From Gammaproteobacteria bacterium (GTDB lineage: Bacteria > Pseudomonadota > Gammaproteobacteria > Pseudomonadales > Cellvibrionaceae): 64,000 nt of DNA. Of the stretch, positions 55,839 through 64,000 are shown one piece after another. Location of the stretch: NCBI GenBank assembly GCA_004172865.1, contig SEBV01000009.1:186001-250000 (forward strand), read 5' to 3'. A program made the translations under genes and the position numbers. The notes beneath the pieces are model-generated. The model was given only the letters and a program-made list of their open reading frames with translations, was not told where the DNA came from and made no database searches. Numbering within the stretch: the first letter of the stretch is position 1; each line of letters opens with the position of its first letter.

Positions 55839-56615
55839 TTGAAAAATATCGTGCTAAAAATTCGCAGTCTCATCTTTACACTTGGCTACAACATTAGCAG
55901 CGGAATAATGGGTTTTATTGGCGTGATCATTTGGCCAATTTTTCCCTATGCCTGGCGCTGGCGAATAGTTACATGTTGGAATCGTTTTGTGATGCTCTGG
56001 CTACGCATTTGTTGTGGCGTGCGTTTTGAAATTATTGGAAACAAACACGCTGACAAATTTCCTTGCGTGGTCATGGCCAAACATCAAAGCACGTGGGAAA
56101 CCATGTTCTTGCAATATTATTTTGGTCCGGTCAGCACCATTCTTAAAAAAGAATTATTTTATATTCCGTTTTTCGGTTGGGCATTAGCGAGCTTGCGTCC
56201 TATTGCTATCGACCGCAATAACCCAATACAAGCGCTGAAAGATATTAAAAAGAAAGGCATTTTGCGGTTACAACAAGGTAACAACTTTTTGATTTTCCCC
56301 GAAGGTACGCGCACACCGGTTGGACAAGCTGGCAACTACGCACGCAGCGGTGCCGACATTGCGATTACCGCTGGAGTGCCGATCATCGCCGTTGCACATA
56401 ATGCTGGCGAATGTTGGCCGCATAAAGATTTTATAAAATACCCCGGCACCATTCGCGTTGTTATCAGCGAGCCATTTGAAACAGTGGGAAAAGATCGCAA
56501 GCAATTAACCGAAGAAGTTAAAAACTGGATTGAAAGTGAAATCGCCAAAATGCCAGCAGCTCGTAAAGATGGTGTGCGTACCTGGGTAGAAAATGACGCT
56601 GCTATTGAAAAATAA
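55839..56615 (+). CDS. plsC: 1-acyl-sn-glycerol-3-phosphate acyltransferase (PlsC type)
   Basis: The protein of about 258 residues has two N-terminal hydrophobic segments, the active-site motif AKHQSTWE, and NFLIFPEGTRTP. It makes phosphatidic acid in the inner membrane. The start is unsure: TTG at 55839 with GGTAA upstream, GTG at 55851, or an overlapping upstream TTG at 55791 inside gmhB. The proximity to gmhB suggests cotranscription. Confidence 0.88.
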   Translation: MKNIVLKIRSLIFTLGYNISSGIMGFIGVIIWPIFPYAWRWRIVTCWNRFVMLWLRICCGVRFEIIGNKHADKFPCVVMAKHQSTWETMFLQYYFGPVSTILKKELFYIPFFGWALASLRPIAIDRNNPIQALKDIKKKGILRLQQGNNFLIFPEGTRTPVGQAGNYARSGADIAITAGVPIIAVAHNAGECWPHKDFIKYPGTIRVVISEPFETVGKDRKQLTEEVKNWIESEIAKMPAARKDGVRTWVENDAAIEK

Positions 56616-56704
56616 TGTTTCAGTAAAAATTAAAATTTATTTGAAACATTATTAAAAATCCCACTGCAACTATTTCTATTTTTCATCCAACCTGCCCAAG
56701 CAAA

Positions 56705-57613
56705 TTACCTATCCCACGGTGGTGTTTCTTTAAACGCGTTGACGAGAAAATCAATCATCACACGTACCTTCGCGCTTAAATGTCGGCGGCTTGGATAGAG
56801 CGCCAGCACATCAATATCCGGCAAATGAAAATTTGGAAGCACGCGAACCAATTTTCCCTCGCGTAAATCAGCACCACTTAAAAATGTAGGGCAGCGACAA
56901 ATTCCAGTGCCCGCTAATGCCGCCGCGCGAATCGTATCGCCATTGTTTGCGTGCATTACAAAGGATGTTTTTACCGAATGCTCCTGATTGTTATCATCCT
57001 TCAATACCCATTGATCACCGTTCGCTGCGTAGGTGTAGCCGATGCATTTGTGAGTAGCCAAGTCCGCCGGTATTTCAGGCACTCCGTGTTTTTGTAAATA
57101 TTCTGGTGAGGCACATAAAATATTGTGCGAGGTCGCTAGCTTTCGCGCGGCATTGGACGATGAACCGGAACGCGAAATACGAATCGCGAGATCATAGCCC
57201 TCCTCCACAATATCCACGACTCTATCAACCAACGAAATATCCAACTCTACTTCTGGATACTTCTGCGTAAATTGCGGCCACAGCGGCGCGAGGTGCAAAA
57301 TCCCGAAGCTGATAGGTGCGTTAATGCGCAGCAAACCGCGCGGCTGCAGTGTGGCTGAGCTGACAATGGATTCTGCATCAGCCACTTCATCCAAAATGCT
57401 TTTGGCGCGCTCAAATAGCGCTTCTCCGCTTTCAGTAAGCGACATTTTTCGCGAGGTGCGATTTAGCAGACGTGCACCCAAGTGCGCTTCCAAATCGCTG
57501 ATATAACGAGTGACGTTGGCTGGCGATGTGTCCAGCGCATCGGCTGCACGCGCGAAGCCATCTCTCTTAACCACTTCCACGAAAACTTCCAACGCACGCA
57601 AGCGATCCAACAT
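56705..57613 (-). CDS. LysR-family transcriptional regulator
   Basis: The protein of 302 residues begins MLDRLRALEVFVEVVKRDGF with GAGGTGT upstream and has the LysR HTH (FARAADALDTSPANVTRYIS, LEAHLGARLLNRTSRKMSL) followed by the effector domain (LLRINAPISFGILHLAPL). It is divergent from an SDR gene, with a LysR-type dyad between them, so that gene is its likely target. Confidence 0.93.
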   Translation of the reverse strand: MLDRLRALEVFVEVVKRDGFARAADALDTSPANVTRYISDLEAHLGARLLNRTSRKMSLTESGEALFERAKSILDEVADAESIVSSATLQPRGLLRINAPISFGILHLAPLWPQFTQKYPEVELDISLVDRVVDIVEEGYDLAIRISRSGSSSNAARKLATSHNILCASPEYLQKHGVPEIPADLATHKCIGYTYAANGDQWVLKDDNNQEHSVKTSFVMHANNGDTIRAAALAGTGICRCPTFLSGADLREGKLVRVLPNFHLPDIDVLALYPSRRHLSAKVRVMIDFLVNAFKETPPWDR

Positions 57614-57648
57614 ACCACACCTCATCATTCACAATTTGTAAACTAATT

Positions 57649-57669
57649 ATCAATTTATAGCCAATTGAT
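57649..57669. promoter_or_regulatory. putative LysR operator
   Basis: ATCAATT-N7-AATTGAT is a perfect 7-bp inverted repeat of the T-N11-A type used by LysR regulators, in the divergent region between the LysR and SDR genes. Confidence 0.6.
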
Positions 57670-57772
57670 GCATACAAACATAAATCATAAAGTGTGTCCA
57701 TGGGCTGCGAAACATCAAGCGCTCAAAACAAACAACCTAAACCGAACTACTACATTTATCTGGAGAAATATC

Positions 57773-58522
57773 ATGACTCAATTTACTAACAAAACTGTAC
57801 TCGTAACTGGCGGCAACAGCGGTATCGGCTTGGCAACTGCGGTTGCATTCGCTCAGCAAGGCGCACGTCTTGTCATCACCGGTCGCGACCAGGCAACACT
57901 TGCTGAAGCAAAACAACAACTCGGCGCAAACACTATCGCATTGCAAAACGACGCTGGTGACATTAACGCAGCGAAAGAATTGGCAGCGCATTTGAATGAG
58001 CAAGGTGTGCGTTTGGATGCGATCTTTATCAACGCTGGCGTCGCCAAGTTTGCACCTCTGGAAGGTGTGGATGAAAACCTGTGGGATCAAACCTTTAACG
58101 TGAATGTAAAAGGTGCTTACTTTACGATTCAGGCGCTTTCACCCCTGTTGAACGAAGGTGCTGCGATTATTCTGAATGGTTCGATCAACGCGCACATTGG
58201 TATGCCCAACTCCAGCGTTTACGCCGCAAGTAAGGCTGCCTTGATTTCCTTTGCAAAAACCTTATCCGCAGAATTAATAGGACGTGGAATTCGTGTGAAC
58301 GTAGTGAGCCCTGGCCCAGTGACAACGCCTTTGTACGGCAAACTGGGTGTTCCTGCAGAACAGTTAAGCGATTTGGCGGATCACATTCAATCGCAAGTGC
58401 CCGTTAAACGTTTTGGCAAACCAGAAGAAGTTGCGGGCGCAGTGGTTTATCTTGCTTCACCAAATGCGGCTTTTATCGTGGGTACTGAGTTGATTATTGA
58501 TGGCGGCATGAGCCAACTTTAA
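57773..58522 (+). CDS. short-chain dehydrogenase/reductase
   Basis: The protein of 249 residues from the ATG at 57773 (GGAG upstream) has VTGGNSGIGLATAVAF, the NAG motif INAGVAKFAPLEG, NGSINAHIGMP, and the catalytic YAASK in SSVYAASKAALISF. The C-terminus AFIVGTELIIDGGMSQL is typical of FabG-like SDRs. The substrate is unknown. Upstream in-frame start at 57665 is rejected. It is divergent from the LysR gene and ends at a terminator. Confidence 0.93.
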   Translation: MTQFTNKTVLVTGGNSGIGLATAVAFAQQGARLVITGRDQATLAEAKQQLGANTIALQNDAGDINAAKELAAHLNEQGVRLDAIFINAGVAKFAPLEGVDENLWDQTFNVNVKGAYFTIQALSPLLNEGAAIILNGSINAHIGMPNSSVYAASKAALISFAKTLSAELIGRGIRVNVVSPGPVTTPLYGKLGVPAEQLSDLADHIQSQVPVKRFGKPEEVAGAVVYLASPNAAFIVGTELIIDGGMSQL

Positions 58523-58549
58523 AATTCACAATCGACAAGCTCTTAACAA

Positions 58550-58585
58550 AAAAAACCCCTTGGGAGTAAATCCCAAGGGTTTTTT
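58550..58585. terminator. rho-independent terminator
   Basis: A hairpin with one bulge (AAAAACCCCTTGGGA / TCCCAAGGGTTTTT) ends in T-runs on both strands. It serves the SDR gene and possibly the micro-ORFs on the minus strand. Confidence 0.9.
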
Positions 58586-58608
58586 ATTTCACTGTTTTCT
58601 TTTGGCTA

Positions 58609-58698
58609 TTAGGCCGGAGACAGCAAGAAAAAAGTAGTGTGCATTAGCAACAAAATTGAAAAAGCTGCAATTTGTTGGCGACGGCTTAGTATGATCAT
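58609..58698 (-). CDS. possible 29-residue membrane micro-protein
   Basis: An open frame of 29 codons starts MIILSRRQQ and continues with a single hydrophobic helix (SILLLMHTTFFLLSPA). The ATG overlaps the stop of an upstream micro-ORF (ATGA). It ends shortly before a terminator that would also close its transcript. No known family; real expression is unproven. Confidence 0.35.
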   Translation of the reverse strand: MIILSRRQQIAAFSILLLMHTTFFLLSPA

Positions 58699-58796
58699 GG
58701 TGATGTACCTATTTTTATATCGTCAGGGTTGCTTTGGTGTCCGCTCCTGCTTTTACAACTTCCACTGCGTCTGGAATGACTAATTTCCAGAGCCAT
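58695..58796 (-). CDS. possible 33-residue basic micro-protein
   Basis: An open frame of 33 codons, beginning MALEISHSRRSG, has AGGTGA seven bases before its ATG and overlaps the next micro-ORF by ATGA. It is rich in Ser, Arg and Lys. It could be a leader peptide coupled to the second frame, or a chance open frame. Confidence 0.3.
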   Translation of the reverse strand: MALEISHSRRSGSCKSRSGHQSNPDDIKIGTSP

Positions 58797-59539
58797 TTAT
58801 ATCACCTATTGACGCTGAATCAAACATTTTGACGATCAACAAATGAACAAATTTGAGCTTTCATATTGCTTGCGCAATTTTTATAACATGATTGCGTTTT
58901 CATAGGTGCAAACCGTTAATTTATCGAACAAATTTGCATAGCAAAAACTGACTGAGTAAAAACTGTTCAAGCTGCCTACTACAGCCACTCAACTCCGTTT
59001 GAAAATGAGAAAAGTTTTTTGGATTTTTAAATTTTTATCCAATGCACAAAAATAATGCGCAGCAAAAATCTCACAGGATGAAAATGTGAGTATGTACTTC
59101 GCTATGAAGGATTTTTAGCTATTGGATTTTTTGGTAAAACAGGGATTTTTGTCGTTGAGGGTAAAACTTTCGCGGTTGGTGTTTTGCAATCTGTTATCGA
59201 TTATTGTTTGCAAACACCACCACGATTTTTATTAATTATTTTTTTTGCCACTGGTTGTACTCAGCTGGTGTTGCGCACTTTAACGATAGAAAAAACAAAT
59301 TTCCAGTAATAAAAATGAGTTGAGTATTTAGGAAACATCTTTTTTCTTATAACCAAAAAATGGGAACTAAAAAGCGGTATTTGCTACCGGTTTCGCATAA
59401 AAAACGCCTTGTTTCCCGACTATTATCAGATTTAATACAACAGGCTCACCACGAAAAAATTATTTTGCGTATGATTTTGCTGGCTCGACCGAAATATTTT
59501 TAACCATCTCATCGCATTTACTACATAAGGAATTTTGCA
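58797..59539. other. long AT-rich intergenic region
   Basis: No coding sequence is seen in about 740 bases. Short palindromic stretches exist, for example CTCACA / TGTGAG near 59071-59090, but none is a clear RNA or terminator. Confidence 0.4.
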
Positions 59540-59908
59540 ATGCCGGACTACCCGATAGTTTCAAATCTCGTCATCGCCATCGTTGGCTCTATACATATTT
59601 ATATCTTGATATTGGAAATGTTCCTGTGGGACAAGCCCACCGGACTCAAAGCATTTCGCCAAACGTTGGAGCAGGCGAGAATGTCCAAAGTCTTGGCACA
59701 GAATCAAGGTTTGTATAACGGCTTTCTGGCGGCCGGGTTGTTTTGGTCGCTCTATCTTGGTGCGGCGGGTTTTGAAGTTAAAGTATTTTTTCTGATTTGC
59801 GTTTTGTTAGCAGGTATTTACGGCGGGCTGACATCGACAAAAAACATTCTTCTTGTTCAAGCGCTGCCTGCGGCTATAGGTTTAGTCTTGTTGTGGCTGA
59901 ACGTTTAA
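59540..59908 (+). CDS. DUF1304 membrane protein
   Basis: The protein of 122 residues has four hydrophobic segments (first LVIAIVGSIHIYILILEMFL) and the DUF1304 pattern of Trp/Lys after the first helix (MFLWDKP) and NQGLYNGFLAAGLFW. The function of this family is unknown. TAAGGA precedes the start. It is alone between long intergenic DNA and a terminator. Confidence 0.88.
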   Translation: MPDYPIVSNLVIAIVGSIHIYILILEMFLWDKPTGLKAFRQTLEQARMSKVLAQNQGLYNGFLAAGLFWSLYLGAAGFEVKVFFLICVLLAGIYGGLTSTKNILLVQALPAAIGLVLLWLNV

Positions 59909-59939
59909 TCCATTTCATTAATGAAGTGCAATTAAATCC

Positions 59940-59978
59940 GCTCCGATCTGGCAATCGCCAGATCGGAGCAGTTTTTTT
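59940..59978. terminator. bidirectional rho-independent terminator
   Basis: GCTCCGATCTGGC / GCCAGATCGGAGC with an AATC loop followed by AGTTTTTTT. It separates the DUF1304 gene from the convergent pectate lyase. Confidence 0.92.
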
Positions 59979-62463
59979 ACTGCGTTAGGCTGATATTACT
60001 GAAACTAATAGTATTGGCAGTCGCTTCACCCGTTGCGGCAAAGAAACCAATTTTTACGGTGCTACCAATTGCGCTTGCAAAATCGCCAGTGCGGCTTTGC
60101 AGATAAACGACTCCACCATCCGTTGAGTAGTAACTTTTGTAAGTGCTACCCACGCGCTCTATCTTGAAGTAGAGCTGAGTTCCAACGGTTGCTGGAACAT
60201 TAGTTTGCGACTTGTTAATGCCCGCGCCGGCGACTAATCGATGGCTATTTACAATCGAATTAACGGATGCAGCCAAACTGGATATACCTATCTGGGCATT
60301 CGCGCTGGCAGCGGCGCTCGAACAATCTACACAAAGCATAATTCCCACACGATACTGATCCGTTGCACTAACTTTAATAGCGCTACTCATTTGCGACAGG
60401 TTGGCGATAAAGGTGAAATCGCCCGTTACGTCCTCGCCCACAAAGTAGAAAGCTTCTTTAGCACTTTCAAATTTTCCAAGCGTTGTCGAAAAACTTACAG
60501 CATTGGCCGATTGCGAATCCACGTTACCGGTCACAGACGTAGTTGAACCGCCTAAAACCAAGGCACCTCCATTCCAACCAACCGATGGTGCACTTGAACT
60601 CGATGCGGCACCCACCGTTGAGGAGCTGTTGGAACTGCTAAGACTTGTAGACGAATTCGTACTGGATGATGAGCTGCTAGCCGCTGACGCTACCGATGCT
60701 GTTGAACTGCTCGATACACTCGAACTCAACACACCGCCGACATTCAATGGGTTCAACCATTGGGGAACTGTCAGTGTGATTTTTCCGGCACCGGCTGGTT
60801 CAGCGCCATCGACAAGCGCATCGCGCAATTGAGTTGGTTGATGCAAGGCCTTAACCGACGGTGGCGCCGTTTTAAGACTTAGCGCTTTACGCGTTGCCTG
60901 AACCGGCCCGAGCGTGCTTTTGCTGTCACTGCTATCACCTTTCCACACCGCCCATAGATTGCCCAGTGCCGAGTAAGTGGATTGTTGGGATGCAACCGGA
61001 ATATCCGTCGCCAGCAGTTCATGTTGGGTATTTACCGCCGCCACTGAGCCGGTAAAAGTCGCGTCAGAAACGTCTGCTTGATTGTTACGTAGAGGCGTTA
61101 AAACACCTACATACAAACTATTTGCCACTTCAATTACGCCGTCTTCAGTGGAAATCGTGCCGTTAGAGGTGATGCCGAAATGGTAAGCGCCCGAACCGGT
61201 AAAGTCTTTGGCCAGTGATGTATTACCCTGGATAATTGGGTCCAGCCAGGATTTGATCACGCGTGCATTTGCGCTATCCGCATACAAGTTAAATACCTGC
61301 ACATCGCCACCACGCAAACGCGGCATACGGTCTTGCAGATCCTTGTAATAGTTGTGATGCAAGGTCACTTGCAAGCTCGTATTTTCGGGATTTTTCTCAG
61401 TCGCGCCAATCAAATGGCCTTTTTTAACGGTGCTGGCAACTTGCGTGATTTGTTCTTGCGTTAAACCGCCCGCGCGCAATTTGTTGTACATAACCATGGT
61501 CGCTTTATTAGCTTCCAGATAATCCATTTGCGCTTTGATAAACGCACCGTTGCTGCTGTCGCCGGGAAGGATTTGGCTCCAGGAAATGGTCACACCGTTA
61601 GACGCGCCTTTGATATCCACTATACCGTCGTAGCTTTTGTAAAAAGTACAGTGATCAATCCAGACTTTGGTCGCATCGGTGCCATCGCCCAAGGTGATGT
61701 AATCCCAATCATTTTTATCGTAATCGCCTTTGGTGGCCTCGTCCCACTCCCACATTTCGTCAAATTTCAGATTGCGGATAATCAGGTTGTTGGTGTCCTT
61801 CACGTTCCATTCCGCGTGGCGAATGGTCGCGCCGTTTTGCGAGAAGATGGTCAAGCCATCAATCTTTTGGATATCAATCAAACTCAAACCCGTGAGCTTA
61901 AGCGTGGGATGCAACTGCGCTTGGGTCGACTGCGCGCGATAGGGGCCAGTAATCGTCAAACCCGATTCAATCGTCCCCAAATTGAGATCATTCATAATCT
62001 CAATCACCTTCACTGGCGCGGGTTTGGTGCCGATTTTCGCCGCGGTCAAGGCAGCAATAAATTCAGCCGGTGTCGTTACTTTACGATAGCTCGCGTTGTC
62101 TTCAGTAATTACACCCCCACCGGTTGTTACGGTCCCTAGGGCTGCATAGCCGTCGATATTGTAAAGCTCAACACCCGTGGGAATAACGCCGGTGCCCAAC
62201 CAATTAAAAGACAAACCGCTCGCACTCGAACTCGACGATGAGTTAGCCAAACTTGAAGACGAGTTTGCTGAACTCAAACTTGACGATGCAACGCTCTGCA
62301 CCGAACTCGCCGCCACAGACGCCGAAGAAACTGCCAGGCTACTTAGGCTGGCAGTACTGGAAGATATTGCAGGAGCTGGTGAACTAGCGCCACCCGAACC
62401 ACCACCGCAGGCCGCCATGAGGGAGCTGGACAAACTTAAGGCTAAGACTATTTTTTTACTCAT
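59977..62463 (-). CDS. PL1 pectate lyase lipoprotein with polyserine linkers
   Basis: The protein of 828 residues begins with a lipoprotein-type signal (AACGGG, Cys19) and a Ser/Ala linker (about 27-85). A PL1 parallel beta-helix domain follows (about 90-550: WIDHCTFYKSYDGIVDIKGA, VTLHHNYYKDLQDRMPRLRGG with the catalytic Arg region). A second Ser-rich linker (about 580-630) leads to a C-terminal beta-sandwich domain (WNGGALVLGG onward, about 640-828) of unclear family. It cleaves homogalacturonan by beta-elimination. The next gene upstream codes a pectin methylesterase. Confidence 0.9.
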   Translation of the reverse strand: MSKKIVLALSLSSSLMAACGGGSGGASSPAPAISSSTASLSSLAVSSASVAASSVQSVASSSLSSANSSSSLANSSSSSSASGLSFNWLGTGVIPTGVELYNIDGYAALGTVTTGGGVITEDNASYRKVTTPAEFIAALTAAKIGTKPAPVKVIEIMNDLNLGTIESGLTITGPYRAQSTQAQLHPTLKLTGLSLIDIQKIDGLTIFSQNGATIRHAEWNVKDTNNLIIRNLKFDEMWEWDEATKGDYDKNDWDYITLGDGTDATKVWIDHCTFYKSYDGIVDIKGASNGVTISWSQILPGDSSNGAFIKAQMDYLEANKATMVMYNKLRAGGLTQEQITQVASTVKKGHLIGATEKNPENTSLQVTLHHNYYKDLQDRMPRLRGGDVQVFNLYADSANARVIKSWLDPIIQGNTSLAKDFTGSGAYHFGITSNGTISTEDGVIEVANSLYVGVLTPLRNNQADVSDATFTGSVAAVNTQHELLATDIPVASQQSTYSALGNLWAVWKGDSSDSKSTLGPVQATRKALSLKTAPPSVKALHQPTQLRDALVDGAEPAGAGKITLTVPQWLNPLNVGGVLSSSVSSSSTASVASAASSSSSSTNSSTSLSSSNSSSTVGAASSSSAPSVGWNGGALVLGGSTTSVTGNVDSQSANAVSFSTTLGKFESAKEAFYFVGEDVTGDFTFIANLSQMSSAIKVSATDQYRVGIMLCVDCSSAAASANAQIGISSLAASVNSIVNSHRLVAGAGINKSQTNVPATVGTQLYFKIERVGSTYKSYYSTDGGVVYLQSRTGDFASAIGSTVKIGFFAATGEATANTISFSNISLTQ

Positions 62464-62550
62464 TTCAGATCTCTCTAGAGTGTAATTATTGTGTCGATCT
62501 GCCGATATTGTTGTACCAGATGAACTCTGGTTTTTTAGTTTGAATGAAGA

Positions 62551-62577
62551 AAACGACCGGTTGGGCCGGTCGTTTTT
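62551..62577. terminator. rho-independent terminator
   Basis: The 10-bp stem AAACGACCGG / CCGGTCGTTT closes a TTGGG loop. It lies downstream of the esterase gene on the minus strand, with TTTTCTTC after it there and TTTTT on the plus strand. Confidence 0.75.
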
Positions 62578-62623
62578 AACAGATTAAAAATCCATGATTT
62601 ATTGCCTAAGAATACGAATTTGC

Positions 62624-64000
62624 TTAAGGAGCGGTGCAATCAATATATTCAATTTGCAAATCATCAATAGTGATATTTGCACCTGTTTCGGTTCGTACCT
62701 GAATGAATGAAGTACTTGAGCCGACGGTTGAGGTGAAGCTTACAGTCTGTCCAACTGGCAATGTGTCATAGGATGCACTCCAGAGCTGCGAGCTAGCTCC
62801 GTACATTGAAGTAGCACTACTTGAGCCATTGTTATCCACATAAAAGATCAATTTTTTCCCTGCTGTACCTGCACCCACACCAGTCACTTTGAAGGAAATT
62901 TTATAAGCTTTATGTAGATCAAAATCGCCATTTGAGGATGTATCGACTGCAGCGGTTGAGGTCCTTGGAGGCTTGTTACCAATGGAGAAACGCCCACCCG
63001 CCAAGGTCAATTCATCATTCGCAATAGTGACGCCAGCAGTTGTTCCGGTCACAAAAAATAAGGGAGCTGTAGAATCAGTGGATATAGATTTGTAAGCAGC
63101 GCTAAACAAGGTGGCCTTATCTACAGAAAAGTTTTCCGTAAGTATGTTGTTGCTGCAGGCCGCTACTGAACTGTTGGATGAGCTAGAAGCAACTGAACTG
63201 ATTGATGAGCTTGAGCTATTCCCCGACGAATTCGAAGAACTCAAACTGGACGAAGAACTCGAACTCACAGACGCCGCGCTGGACGTTGAACTAGCCGACG
63301 ACGCAGGTGCGCTCGAACTGGAATTTGGGTTCACATTCACACAGTCCGTGGTATCACTCGGCAGCGGATTCCAGCCGGCATTCGCATTGAAGCCAGCAAA
63401 AATCTGCGCTCGGCTGCAGAAAGTGTTCGCAATTTCACCCAGTGACAATTGATAACCAAACTGGCGACTGCTTACATTCAGGGTGGTGCCACTGAGATCC
63501 ATACTGCCGTATTCGCGCCAGCCGGTGGTTGCGTTGCCAGTGCCGGGATTGCTGGCAGGTTGCGAGTTAATGCCGAGACCCGCCCAACCAATGGGACTAA
63601 TGTGAGTGCCGATTTTGGTATTGACGAACACCACATTATCGAAGGTAGTTGTGCCTCCTGGGCTGCGGGCCAGGTAGTGAGTTCCATCTTTCGGGAACAC
63701 ACCGGTTGGACCAGCATCGCCCGTCAAGCTACTGTTGAGGAACACAAAACCTTTGTCGGTCGCCGCTTTAACTCTGGCTTGAAGAACGTATCCGCCGTTG
63801 TCGTTTCCACTAGAACGGCCCAGTGTGCGAATTTCACTTTGTTCAAACAGCGCAGCGTTGCTGCCGCCCCAAATAAAATCCACATTGCCTGCTACCAATG
63901 ACTTGTAAAACCAGTTCCAACCATTCAACTGCAAGGTGTCCTGCTCGCTAACAAAGTTGGCGTTTTTGGCGATCAAACGGCCATTCGGGCTGTTGAAATA
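62624..64000 (-). CDS. CE8 pectin methylesterase, N-terminus beyond window
   Basis: The open frame continues to the window edge, so at least 459 residues are seen. The esterase part shows NWFYKSLVAGNVDFIWGG with the catalytic Asp of the family and GYVLQARVKA. A polyserine linker (about 215-270 of the visible part) leads to a C-terminal beta-sandwich (LFFVTGTTAGVTIANDEL) that may bind carbohydrate. It de-esterifies pectin, preparing it for the adjacent pectate lyase. The signal peptide lies outside the window. Confidence 0.9.
   Translation of the reverse strand, partial: YFNSPNGRLIAKNANFVSEQDTLQLNGWNWFYKSLVAGNVDFIWGGSNAALFEQSEIRTLGRSSGNDNGGYVLQARVKAATDKGFVFLNSSLTGDAGPTGVFPKDGTHYLARSPGGTTTFDNVVFVNTKIGTHISPIGWAGLGINSQPASNPGTGNATTGWREYGSMDLSGTTLNVSSRQFGYQLSLGEIANTFCSRAQIFAGFNANAGWNPLPSDTTDCVNVNPNSSSSAPASSASSTSSAASVSSSSSSSLSSSNSSGNSSSSSISSVASSSSNSSVAACSNNILTENFSVDKATLFSAAYKSISTDSTAPLFFVTGTTAGVTIANDELTLAGGRFSIGNKPPRTSTAAVDTSSNGDFDLHKAYKISFKVTGVGAGTAGKKLIFYVDNNGSSSATSMYGASSQLWSASYDTLPVGQTVSFTSTVGSSTSFIQVRTETGANITIDDLQIEYIDCTAP

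Noticed and set aside
58797-59539. RNA gene in the long AT-rich gap
   Set aside because: No stable fold, tRNA-like pattern or promoter/terminator pair recognised by eye.

Overview
The window looks like chromosomal DNA of a Gram-negative, plant-polysaccharide-degrading gammaproteobacterium of the Cellvibrio type. This rests on secreted glycoside hydrolases and pectinolytic enzymes with lipoprotein signals and long polyserine linkers, a TonB-dependent receptor, azurin, a class I adenylate cyclase, and the gene orders nudE/yrfG/hslR/hslO and glyQ-glyS-gmhB-plsC. The genus is inferred, not proven. I saw no tRNA, rRNA, CRISPR array, prophage or insertion sequence.

Layout. 1-4.5 kb: truncated LysR regulator divergent from a pyridoxine 4-dehydrogenase, a repeat-containing lipoprotein, a small protein and thioredoxin 2. 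4.6-15.4 kb: a beta-glucan-type utilization locus (GH5-CBM, membrane-anchored AraC-type regulator, TonB receptor, GH5 with several accessory domains, GH30). 15.6-23.3 kb: soluble chemoreceptor with a decayed zinc domain, cysTWA sulfate transporter, hydrolase, MFS transporter, DUF1348 protein. 23.3-26.4 kb: YfiR-like / histidine kinase / response regulator operon. 26.6-32.4 kb: an ECF sigma/anti-sigma pair, a divergent S8 protease, a Thr/Asn/Ala-rich secreted protein, an outer-membrane barrel and an orphan MotA-like protein. 32.6-38.6 kb: azurin, cyaA (apparently frameshifted near its 3' end) and a hybrid kinase. 38.8-44.5 kb: cysQ, nudE, yrfG, hslR, hslO, dbpA. 44.6-51.8 kb: envelope and sugar-modification genes, an orphan type IV pilin, an ATM1-type ABC exporter and a glycosyltransferase. 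52-56.6 kb: glyQS-gmhB-plsC. 56.7-60 kb: LysR/SDR pair, a possible micro-ORF pair and a DUF1304 protein. 60-64 kb: pectate lyase and a truncated pectin methylesterase.

The best candidate for an undescribed system is the ECF locus. Three promoters carry the same GGAAT-N16/17-CGT architecture: in front of the sigma/anti-sigma operon, the S8 protease and the Thr-rich secreted protein. The first two are back to back in one intergenic region. The secreted-protein gene is followed by an internal terminator and then the outer-membrane barrel gene. Together they look like one regulon building or processing a surface structure.
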